Origin: an uncultured Erysipelotrichaceae bacterium
Lineage (GTDB): Bacteria; Bacillota_I; Bacilli_A; Erysipelotrichales; Erysipelotrichaceae
Direction: 5' to 3'
Assembly: GCA_944325255.1 (NCBI GenBank)
Contig: CALUZH010000009.1
Coordinates: 62,001 to 126,000, forward strand
Length of the DNA stretch: 64,000 nt
Position numbers and translations under genes: made by a program
The notes under the pieces: model-generated
Seen by the model: the letters and a program-made list of their open reading frames with translations, nothing else
Database searches by the model: none
Told to the model about the DNA's origin: nothing
In this document: positions 41,387-48,895 of the stretch, one piece after another
How the letters are laid out: each line of letters starts with the position of its first letter
Position numbering within the stretch: position 1 is the stretch's first letter

Positions 41387-42658
41387 CTAGGAATTAGGCA
41401 AAAGCGACACCAAAGTATAATTATGATAATCAAAGTTCTTAAAAACCGCATATATTTCTTCGATTGTCAACTCATCAATGATTCTTAAAGTATCAAAGAT
41501 ATCTACACCGCTTAAGACATCGCGAATATAAGCAATATTAAAGTTTTCCGTTTCATTGAATGAGGCCAAAGCGGCACCGCTGTAGCGCCTTTTAAGCTGC
41601 ATCATAAGTTCCTCATTCAAGATCGGTTTTTTAAGACTTTCATCAATTAACTTTTGCAGATCATATTTGCTTCGACCTTCACCATAAAACAGAAGATATG
41701 CCGCATGTTTGTCAAAATCTGTCTCATAACCGAAAAAGTCATTGATCAAACCGTCATCAAGCCATTTTTGATAATCCGGATTCATCGACGAAAATTGGCA
41801 TTCCAAGATAAAGCGCATTGCCCACTCCGCTTTGGAAGCTTCTAAATTGTCGGCAAAATGCGGTTTTAGTTTAATTCCGTAAATATGCTTAGCTGCATGG
41901 ACGGCAAAATGAATATCAACATCCTTTTCTTTTACTGCCAGGGGTTCATCATCAAAAAGAACTTCCAAATCCGGATAGCCAGCAAAGCTTTTATTCTTTT
42001 GATTATTTTCGGTCATCGCCAATATTTTCTCCGGTTCTAATGGCGTAGTAACAACCAAATACATATTTGCCGGATGATAGTTATAAGCATAACATCTTTC
42101 CAGCTCTTCCTTAGTAATGGCTTTAACGCTGGCACTGTCACCGCCGATATCATATTTCAAAGGATAATTATGATACATGGCCTTGAAAGTCGTATTCAAA
42201 AGACAGGTATCCGGCATACTTAAATACATATTAAGTTCCTGAATGATAATGTCTTTTTCTTTTTCGACCGAAGCTTCACTGATGGCTAAGTTCTGTACAA
42301 AGTCCAATAATAAGTTTAAGGGTTTTTGAATATCCTTACCGGGAATATTGAAGTAATATACGGTTTCCCGATAAGAGGTAAAGGCATTGACACTTGCACC
42401 GATATTAAAAAATTCATTCATGACATCCCCATGATCGGATTCAAAAAGCTTATGTTCCAAAAAATGGGCAATACCCGGATTAAAATTGACAATTTGACCA
42501 TTTATCCGCTCTTTCAAATCAAAGGCCCCATAGGGTGTACCAAAGGCGACTGAAGTCGAATGAAAGTCCGGTTTATGAAAAATGATTAGCTTAAGCCCAT
42601 TTTCCAGCTTGGCAGTATAATATGTTTCATCAAATAAAGCATTATAATGTTTATCCAT
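41387..42658 (-). CDS. M16-family metallopeptidase, catalytic subunit (YmfH-like)
   Basis: A 423-residue zinc peptidase. The inverted zinc motif HFLEHKLFES (HxxEH) is at about residues 69-78; the distal Glu is likely in the helix EASVEKEKDIIIQELNMYLS. It also has NGLKLIIFHKPDFHSTSVAF and NAFTSYRETVYYFN. I used ATG 42658 (GGGGGTCAAGA ahead) instead of a longer frame. The start overlaps the partner gene end by 8 bases. Firmicute YmfF/YmfH pairs process peptides and can participate in peptide antibiotic or signalling export; the role here is not known. Confidence 0.9.
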   Translation of the reverse strand: MDKHYNALFDETYYTAKLENGLKLIIFHKPDFHSTSVAFGTPYGAFDLKERINGQIVNFNPGIAHFLEHKLFESDHGDVMNEFFNIGASVNAFTSYRETVYYFNIPGKDIQKPLNLLLDFVQNLAISEASVEKEKDIIIQELNMYLSMPDTCLLNTTFKAMYHNYPLKYDIGGDSASVKAITKEELERCYAYNYHPANMYLVVTTPLEPEKILAMTENNQKNKSFAGYPDLEVLFDDEPLAVKEKDVDIHFAVHAAKHIYGIKLKPHFADNLEASKAEWAMRFILECQFSSMNPDYQKWLDDGLINDFFGYETDFDKHAAYLLFYGEGRSKYDLQKLIDESLKKPILNEELMMQLKRRYSGAALASFNETENFNIAYIRDVLSGVDIFDTLRIIDELTIEEIYAVFKNFDYHNYTLVSLLPNS

Positions 42659-43862
42659 TCTTGACCCCCTGATAAAAATGGCAAAGATAAGCTTGAAGGT
42701 GGCTGGCAACCCTTATGACATCTTGACGGCTTACTGCTTCGACAGCTTTTTTATAAGTCTCGGTATCCAAAGGATAAAGACTTAAAAGATTAGCGAAAAT
42801 AAAATTTAAATAATCTTCACTATCATCCTGGAGAGTATCGATACTATTAAGAAGCAAACGCTTAGAGGCAATTAAAAGCTCATCATCAAATGTACCTGAC
42901 TTAAGACGGCCAATCTCCTCATCGACGGCCTTTTTGACAATCGCCAGCTTATCACCGTCAATGCCGGTAGCAATACGGAGCAAGCCCTCATTGCGATAGG
43001 ATCCCGAATCAATGCTGTAACAAAGCCCCTGTCTTTCTCTTACTTCCGCAAATAATAAGGATAAAGGCGATCCGCCAAGCATCACTTCCATAATGACAAA
43101 GGCCATATAATCTTCATGTGCCCGAGTATAGGGACTTGTATAGATTAATGAAAGATATGATTGATCACTGTCAATTTGTTTAATCACATCATCCCGTTTA
43201 TTTAAAGCCAAAGCCTTGTCTTCCTGATGGAAACAAGGAATATTAGTGGTATATCCTTTTAAATAAGCATAAAACTCTTCATCATAATCCCCTAATAAAA
43301 GAATATATAAATTAAAATTTATAAATAATTCTTTGGCTAAAATAACGATATCATCATAAGTTATTTTAGCCAAATAAGGACGTAAATCCTTACTATAGGA
43401 CATAAAAGCCGGAACATCTTTGGCAATTTCGGCAATTAAATCAACATTTTCGGCATTTTTCGGTTTATCCAAATACCGCTCAATATCGCTTTTTAAATTA
43501 CTTACCGCTTCCTTAAAAAGTTTTTCGTCCAAATAGGGCCGATGCATACAATCATCGATAAAGGAGATATAATCGCTAGACTTAATATCTTTGAAAAAAC
43601 GCGGATTGGCAAATTGGAAGTCCACACTAAAAGTCATCAATCCGCCCTGGACATTGACTCTTGAAGAAGCTTTGATGCCATATAACATATCCTTAGCCTT
43701 CCTCATGGATTGCTTGTCAGGATATCCTTGGCTATACTTGCCGATAAAAGCTCCAAGAATTTGTAATTCAGTCCGTTTTAGGGCCTCATAAGGACAAGTA
43801 AAACGAAAACTGACATTCAAATGTTTAAATTTCTTTGTCTTGATACATATTAAATTTTCCAT
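42651..43862 (-). CDS. M16-family peptidase-like, non-catalytic partner (YmfF-like)
   Basis: A 403-residue M16 fold protein without an HxxEH motif: the matching N-terminal segment reads FRFTCPYEALKRTELQILGA. Later blocks typical of the family are NVQGGLMTFSVDFQFANPRF, MLGGSPLSLLFAEVRERQGL and CYSIDSGSYRNEGLLRIATG. It should pair with the catalytic subunit downstream. I started it at ATG 43862. A larger reading frame to 44108 runs back through a terminator and the permease gene, and is spurious. A TATAAT box puts the transcript start one base ahead of this ATG, and no ribosome binding site is visible. Confidence 0.88.
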   Translation of the reverse strand: MENLICIKTKKFKHLNVSFRFTCPYEALKRTELQILGAFIGKYSQGYPDKQSMRKAKDMLYGIKASSRVNVQGGLMTFSVDFQFANPRFFKDIKSSDYISFIDDCMHRPYLDEKLFKEAVSNLKSDIERYLDKPKNAENVDLIAEIAKDVPAFMSYSKDLRPYLAKITYDDIVILAKELFINFNLYILLLGDYDEEFYAYLKGYTTNIPCFHQEDKALALNKRDDVIKQIDSDQSYLSLIYTSPYTRAHEDYMAFVIMEVMLGGSPLSLLFAEVRERQGLCYSIDSGSYRNEGLLRIATGIDGDKLAIVKKAVDEEIGRLKSGTFDDELLIASKRLLLNSIDTLQDDSEDYLNFIFANLLSLYPLDTETYKKAVEAVSRQDVIRVASHLQAYLCHFYQGVKNG

Positions 43863-43869
43863 ATAAGTC

Positions 43870-43878
43870 ATTATAACA
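43870..43878 (-). promoter_or_regulatory. Extended -10 promoter of the M16 pair (leaderless)
   Basis: Minus strand TGT TATAAT, starting in the T-run of the nup-operon terminator. Predicted +1 is about 43863; the ATG is at 43862. No usable -35. Confidence 0.6.
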
Positions 43879-43901
43879 AAAAGCTCCGCCCATGGCGGAG
43901 C
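43878..43901 (-). terminator. Terminator of the nucleoside ABC operon
   Basis: GCTCCGCC/GGCGGAGC 8-bp GC-rich stem (43883-43890, 43894-43901), 3-nt loop, followed on the minus strand by TTTTTG. Confidence 0.85.
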
Positions 43902-43908
43902 AAACAAA

Positions 43909-44847
43909 TTAACGTTTCGATTTGTCGTATGGTATACCTTCGGCTTTCGGGGCTCGGGAATGACGCGAGGTAAGCGCCAATACCAATAAGGAAATAATAT
44001 ATGGAAGCATATTATATACCGTACCCGGAATATTGAGATTGACCAAAAAGTCAAAGCCGAAGTAAACATTGGACAAGGCCCTAAAAAAGCCAAAGAGTAA
44101 AGCAGCAAGAGCGATTTTAATCGGTTTCCATTGACCGAATATCATAACGGCCAAAGCCAAGAAGCCAAAACCGGCAACACCGTTTTCAAACTTCCATTCC
44201 GATACACCGGCCAGGATATAACATATACCGCCCAATCCGCCGTAAATACCGGAAATAAGGACACCCGACCAGCGCATTTTAATGACGTTGATACCGACTG
44301 AATCGGCAGCCGAAGGATGTTCCCCACAGGCCATCAAGCGTAAACCGAAACGCGTCTTATATAAAACAACATAGGCCACAATCAAAGCGATAACGGCTAT
44401 TAACATAAACCAGTTAAATTCAAAGTCCCCAAAATAAAGTAAGAAGTTCTTTTTTTGATCGACATATTGAATGGTCGAAGAAACATCATCAGGATTAATT
44501 GAGGCATTCATGGCCTTGACAAAGACGGTCGCAGCTGCAGTAGCCAACATATTCAAGGCTGTACCGACGATGGTCTGATCGGCCTTAAAATTAATACAGG
44601 CCACACCCAAAAGAGCCGAATACAAAAGACCGAATATCACTGCCCCCAAAACAACACCCAGAATCATCATAGGTGTAGATAAATCCAGGAAAAGACGCAT
44701 GACCAATGCTCCGCCTAAGGCTCCGATAACCATAATGCCTTCCAGTCCTAAGTTAATAACACCGGAATGTTCGGCAAAACAGCCGCCCAAGGCCACCAGC
44801 ATTAAAACCGATGCAAATATTAAAGTGTATTGAATAAGCAATGACAT
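43909..44847 (-). CDS. Nucleoside ABC transporter permease (NupQ/NupC-like)
   Basis: A 312-residue BPD_transp_2-type permease with about eight hydrophobic segments. It includes LVALGGCFAEHSGVINLGLEGIM at the start (the VxNxGLEG pattern of this permease family), FKADQTIVGTALNMLATAAA and RLMACGEHPSAADSVGINVI. It is the last gene of the nup operon, overlapping the previous permease by one base, and is followed by a strong terminator. Uptake of purine or pyrimidine nucleosides is the expected role. Confidence 0.9.
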   Translation of the reverse strand: MSLLIQYTLIFASVLMLVALGGCFAEHSGVINLGLEGIMVIGALGGALVMRLFLDLSTPMMILGVVLGAVIFGLLYSALLGVACINFKADQTIVGTALNMLATAAATVFVKAMNASINPDDVSSTIQYVDQKKNFLLYFGDFEFNWFMLIAVIALIVAYVVLYKTRFGLRLMACGEHPSAADSVGINVIKMRWSGVLISGIYGGLGGICYILAGVSEWKFENGVAGFGFLALAVMIFGQWKPIKIALAALLFGFFRALSNVYFGFDFLVNLNIPGTVYNMLPYIISLLVLALTSRHSRAPKAEGIPYDKSKR

Positions 44848-45968
44848 TAGTTTTCGCCTCCTTCCTTGCCCGTTTTAGCCTTATTTGCCTCCCGTTTGGC
44901 AATCATATTATTCATTACAACCTTCATAAAGAAGACAAAGCCACACAAGTAAATAATGACTGCCGCAATAAGATCGGAGATTTGTGAAGCATAAATCGAC
45001 TTATCAACATAAGCACCACCCGAACTGATATGCTGGATGAAAAAGGATGAAAAGATGGCCCCGATAGGATTTAAACCGCCCAAAAAGGCTGCAGCAATAC
45101 CGTTAAAACCCATTGAAGGCACTTGTGATGATGTAACGATATATTGTTCAAATCCGGTCAAATAAAGGAAGGCGGCACCCATGCCGGCCAAAGAACCGGC
45201 TATAACCAAGGTCATAATAATATTTTTCTTTTCCGCCATACCGGCATATTTGGCAGCATCCTTATTGAAACCCGTAGCCTTAATCTCATAACCCATTCTG
45301 GTCTTATCAAGAATGATATAGACAATAAAGGCAATGATGATCGCCAAAGGAATGGCGATAGTAATATATTGATTATTATTGAAAAGCTGTTCCAGACCTA
45401 AGCTTGGAATAAGGGCATCAGGATTAGCGGTACGAATATTAATGGTGTAAGGACTGGCTTCTTCTTTTACGGCACTTAATATCATATTGGTAAGATATAA
45501 GCCAATCCAGTTGAGCATAATACCGGATATAACTTCATTGACATTAAAATAAGCTTTTAAAAGTCCTACCAATGAGCCATATATGCCACCGACAATGACA
45601 GCCAATAATAGGCAAGGCAACCATGACCAGCCCCAAGCCAAAGCAGCATAAAGGCTGGCGCAGATACCGACACAGTATTGACCGGCGGCGCCGATATTGA
45701 AAAGACCGGCCTTATAGGCAAAAAGAATTGATAAAGAACATAAGATAAGCGGTATGGTCTTAACCAAGGTATTACCGAAATATCGCAATTGCGAATCTGG
45801 TCTTGAATAAGTCATGAAGTTTTTAAGCACGGCAACTATCGCTTCAAAGGCACCGTCAGGATTAATAATAAGTAAGATAACATAGCCGACAAAGACCCCT
45901 AAAACCACACAGATTAATGAGGCAATAACAGCTTGTACACCATCAGATTTTAAAATATTCTTCTTCAT
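44847..45968 (-). CDS. Nucleoside ABC transporter permease (NupP/NupB-like)
   Basis: A 373-residue permease partner, with about nine membrane segments. Family pieces are LSILFAYKAGLFNIGAAGQY, YFNVNEVISGIMLNWIGLYL and EIKATGFNKDAAKYAGMAEK. The C-terminus is Lys-rich (REANKAKTGKEGGEN). It overlaps the ATPase gene by 4 bases and the second permease by one. Confidence 0.9.
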   Translation of the reverse strand: MKKNILKSDGVQAVIASLICVVLGVFVGYVILLIINPDGAFEAIVAVLKNFMTYSRPDSQLRYFGNTLVKTIPLILCSLSILFAYKAGLFNIGAAGQYCVGICASLYAALAWGWSWLPCLLLAVIVGGIYGSLVGLLKAYFNVNEVISGIMLNWIGLYLTNMILSAVKEEASPYTINIRTANPDALIPSLGLEQLFNNNQYITIAIPLAIIIAFIVYIILDKTRMGYEIKATGFNKDAAKYAGMAEKKNIIMTLVIAGSLAGMGAAFLYLTGFEQYIVTSSQVPSMGFNGIAAAFLGGLNPIGAIFSSFFIQHISSGGAYVDKSIYASQISDLIAAVIIYLCGFVFFMKVVMNNMIAKREANKAKTGKEGGEN

Positions 45969-47506
45969 GCCTTCACCTCATTTCGTTTAGCACCAGCCAT
46001 ATAAAGGCCAAGTTCTTCTTCACTTACGGTATGCGGATCAAGTTCACCGACGATTTCACCCTCATACATTACCAATATGCGATCGGAAACATCCAAAACT
46101 TCTTCCAATTCCAAAGATATAAGCAAGACAGCCTTACCTTCATCGCGCTGTTTAACTAATTGGGAATGGATATACTCAATAGCCCCGATATCCAAACCTC
46201 TGGTCGGTTGAACAGCAATTAAAAGTTCGGGTTCACGGTCAATTTCTCGACCGATAATCGCCTTTTGCTGGTTACCGCCGGACATCGAACGAACAATAGT
46301 ATTCGGTCCCTGACTTGATCGAACATCATATTTTTCAATAATCTTTTCGGCATTTTTAATAATGGCATCACGCTTCATAAAACCACCGAATTTAGTTGAA
46401 TAAGTATTTTGATAATAGGTTTGTAAAATAAAATTATCAGCTAATGTATAATCGAGAACCAAACCGTATTTATGCCGATCTTCCGGAATATGAGCCATAC
46501 CCTTTTCGGTTTTATGGCGAATAGAACGTTTTGTAACATCTTCATTCAAAAATTCTATCTTCCCGCTTTTGATCGGCTCAAGTCCGGTTAAACCATATAC
46601 AAGTTCCGATTGACCATTGCCGTCAATACCGGCAATACAAACAATTTCACCGGCATGAACTTCAAAACTGACATTTTTAACGGCATCATTTTTATGTCTT
46701 TTGGATGCTACAGTCAAATTGCTGACTTTTAAGACTGCATCGCCAATATGCGCCGGCTTTTTTTCAACATGGAAATTGACATCCCGTCCAACCATCATAG
46801 CCGATAATTCTTCCATCGAAGTATCTTTAGTTTCTACTGTACCGACATACTTGCCCCTTCTTAAGACCGTACAGCGGTCAGCAACTTCCATAATTTCATT
46901 AAGCTTATGGGAAATAAAGAGAATCGATTTACCTTCAGCTTTTAAATTCCGCATAATCATCATTAATTCTTTGATTTCTTGCGGCGTTAAAACGGCTGTC
47001 GGCTCATCAAAAATCAATATTTCGTTATCCCGATATAACATCTTTAAGATTTCGGCCCGTTGTTGCATACCGACCGTAATATCTTCGACAATGGCGTCCG
47101 GTTCAACCTCTAAGCCATAGCGTTTAGATAAATCAAGTATTTTATCTTTTGCTGTCGCCTTATCAAGAAAACCCTTTTTTAAAGGTTCAGCCCCCAAAAT
47201 AATATTGTCAAGCACGCTAAAACATTCCACTAATTTAAAGTGTTGATGAACCATACCGATTCCTAAGGCATTGGCATCATTAGGGTCCTTGATCTTGACT
47301 TCCACCCCATCTTTTTTGATGATTCCTTCTTCCGGTTGATATAAACCGAAAAGCACAGACATCAATGTTGATTTTCCGGCGCCGTTTTCACCCAATAAGG
47401 CATGAATCTCCCCTTTTTTCAAGCGAAGTGTGACGTCGTCATTGGCAATAATACCCGGAAATTTTTTGGTAATATGCAACATTTCAACAGCATATGCGTC
47501 TTCCAA
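45965..47506 (-). CDS. Nucleoside ABC transporter ATP-binding protein with two ATPase domains (NupA/NupO-like)
   Basis: A 513-residue sugar/nucleoside-type duplex ATPase. The first domain has Walker A ALLGENGAGKSTLMSVL, LFGLYQPEEG, Walker B EILIFDEPTAVLTPQEI, and the second has the degenerate Walker A CIAGIDGNGQSELVYGL, signature VRSMSGGNQQKAIIGREI and Walker B ELLIAVQPTRGLDIGAIEYI. The start codon is TTG with GGGGAGGAGATATT. The gene follows a terminator and a weak promoter after the binding-protein gene, so its expression may be lower than that of the lipoprotein. Confidence 0.93.
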   Translation of the reverse strand: MEDAYAVEMLHITKKFPGIIANDDVTLRLKKGEIHALLGENGAGKSTLMSVLFGLYQPEEGIIKKDGVEVKIKDPNDANALGIGMVHQHFKLVECFSVLDNIILGAEPLKKGFLDKATAKDKILDLSKRYGLEVEPDAIVEDITVGMQQRAEILKMLYRDNEILIFDEPTAVLTPQEIKELMMIMRNLKAEGKSILFISHKLNEIMEVADRCTVLRRGKYVGTVETKDTSMEELSAMMVGRDVNFHVEKKPAHIGDAVLKVSNLTVASKRHKNDAVKNVSFEVHAGEIVCIAGIDGNGQSELVYGLTGLEPIKSGKIEFLNEDVTKRSIRHKTEKGMAHIPEDRHKYGLVLDYTLADNFILQTYYQNTYSTKFGGFMKRDAIIKNAEKIIEKYDVRSSQGPNTIVRSMSGGNQQKAIIGREIDREPELLIAVQPTRGLDIGAIEYIHSQLVKQRDEGKAVLLISLELEEVLDVSDRILVMYEGEIVGELDPHTVSEEELGLYMAGAKRNEVKA

Positions 47507-47554
47507 AATATCTCCTCCCCTCTATATTGAATACGCTTTCGCACATCTACAGTA

Positions 47555-47563
47555 ATTTTAGCA
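47555..47563 (-). promoter_or_regulatory. Extended -10 promoter of the ABC ATPase gene
   Basis: Minus strand TGC TAAAAT between the binding-protein terminator and the ATPase gene. No clear -35. Confidence 0.4.
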
Positions 47564-47600
47564 TACTTGATAGGCTTTTTTTAATTCAGTTTTCCAAAAT

Positions 47601-47627
47601 AAAAAGGCCACGCTTTAAGCGTGACCT
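47601..47627 (-). terminator. Terminator after the nucleoside-binding lipoprotein
   Basis: AGGCCACGCTT with AAGCGTGACCT (47605-47615, 47617-47627) pairs with one G-U on the RNA; TTTTTATTT follows on the minus strand. It may allow partial read-through so that the binding protein is made in excess. Confidence 0.8.
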
Positions 47628-47645
47628 AAGTTAGCATTAATAAGC

Positions 47646-48809
47646 TTATTTTAAGTTACCGAGATCGTTAACCGTGACAGCTGAAAGTTCAGGCATAACA
47701 TCGGTAGCATTGCTGACCGTCAATTCACCAGAGTGCATAGCAGCAACCAATGCTAAATAGTCATCTTGAGTAAAGCCGTCAGACCATTGAGTAGTTTCCA
47801 TCGGGATACCGACATAGTTCAAAGTCGGATCATCAGAAACGATACCTAAGGTATCAATCTTGCCAACGAGTGAATCCCAACCGCCTTCAAGACAAATAGT
47901 TGTCAAAGCAGTGATAGTTGAAGCATAAAGACCCTTTTGAGCTGATGTAACGGTCATGCCTTCACCATAAGCACCATCAATAATCGGAGCTTGGTCAACG
48001 TCAACACCGATAACCTTACCGCCAACTTTGGCAGCAGCTTCAGCAGCAGAAGTATAGATACCGCCACCGCAGGCAAATACTACTTCTGTACCATTGGCAT
48101 ACCAAGTATCCATAACTGCCGTAATATCGGCATCACCGAAGAATTGGTTACCGTAAGCATAGTTGCAATTAACTTCGATGCCAAGTTCTTCAGCAGCATC
48201 ATCAGCACCTTGCAAGAAACCATAGCCGTAACGCATAACTGCCGGAACAGCCATACCGCCCAAGAAACCAAGTTCAGTATAACCTAATTTAACAGCAGCA
48301 TAACCGGCCATATAACCACATAATTCTTCTTGGTAAACCATTGAATAAACATTAGTAGCCATGAAGTCAAGGTTATCGACAAGATTAGTACCAAGGAAGT
48401 CGCTTTCAGCTACGTCCAAAGCAACGAATTTAACATCCGGATACAAAGGAGCAACTTCAATCAAAGCTTCGGCAAAAGCATAACCCGGAGTAACAATTAC
48501 ATTGTAACCTTCATCGATAGCTGATTCCATCATAGCTACCCGTTCAGGAGTAGTGTTACCGGCCGGTTTGAAATAGTTGAATTCCAAGCCGTTATCTTCA
48601 GCGAAGTCACGGCAAGCTTCATAAGTAGATTGGTTGAAAGATTGGTCAGTGATGTCACCGTAGTCGGTAACCATGGCAATCTTGTATTCACTTTCCGTCG
48701 GAGTTTCCGTTTCCGGCGCATCAGTTGAAGGTGTTTCGCTATTATTTGAGCAAGCAACCAAACCAACCATCATGAAACAAGCCAAGAGTAGAGTAAGTAA
48801 TTTTTTCAT
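47646..48809 (-). CDS. BMP/PnrA-family nucleoside-binding lipoprotein
   Basis: Extracellular substrate-binding lipoprotein (387 residues). The signal is MKKLLTLLLACFMMVGLVAC, lipobox LVAC at about residue 20, then a Ser/Thr/Glu-rich linker. The mature part starts YKIAMVTDYGDITDQSFNQS, typical of Bmp/TmpC/Med proteins, followed by VIVTPGYAFAEALIEVAPLY, LGFLGGMAVPAVMRYGYGFL and EVVFACGGGIYTSAAEAA. These bind purine nucleosides and serve the ABC genes below. The gene is followed by its own terminator. Confidence 0.93.
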   Translation of the reverse strand: MKKLLTLLLACFMMVGLVACSNNSETPSTDAPETETPTESEYKIAMVTDYGDITDQSFNQSTYEACRDFAEDNGLEFNYFKPAGNTTPERVAMMESAIDEGYNVIVTPGYAFAEALIEVAPLYPDVKFVALDVAESDFLGTNLVDNLDFMATNVYSMVYQEELCGYMAGYAAVKLGYTELGFLGGMAVPAVMRYGYGFLQGADDAAEELGIEVNCNYAYGNQFFGDADITAVMDTWYANGTEVVFACGGGIYTSAAEAAAKVGGKVIGVDVDQAPIIDGAYGEGMTVTSAQKGLYASTITALTTICLEGGWDSLVGKIDTLGIVSDDPTLNYVGIPMETTQWSDGFTQDDYLALVAAMHSGELTVSNATDVMPELSAVTVNDLGNLK

Positions 48810-48849
48810 GATAAAATTTATCCTTTCCTGTGGTCAAAGCCACACTCTC

Positions 48850-48858
48850 ATTTTAGCA
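48850..48858 (-). promoter_or_regulatory. Extended -10 promoter of the binding-protein gene
   Basis: Minus strand TGC TAAAAT, weak -35. The leader of about 35 nt includes a small TGTGG/CCACA hairpin and AGGAAAGGA. Confidence 0.45.
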
Positions 48859-48895
48859 CATATGACGAAATTTATAACATGCTTTTAAAGAATAT

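Noticed and set aside
43863-44108. A much longer M16 reading frame running back to 44108
   Set aside because: The extra N-terminus is read across a strong terminator and the 3' end of the permease gene, has no peptidase similarity and contains random-looking sequence.
48810-48895. Purine-type riboswitch upstream of the nucleoside-binding protein gene
   Set aside because: The leader is too short (about 40 nt) and has only a small hairpin; no three-way junction is possible.
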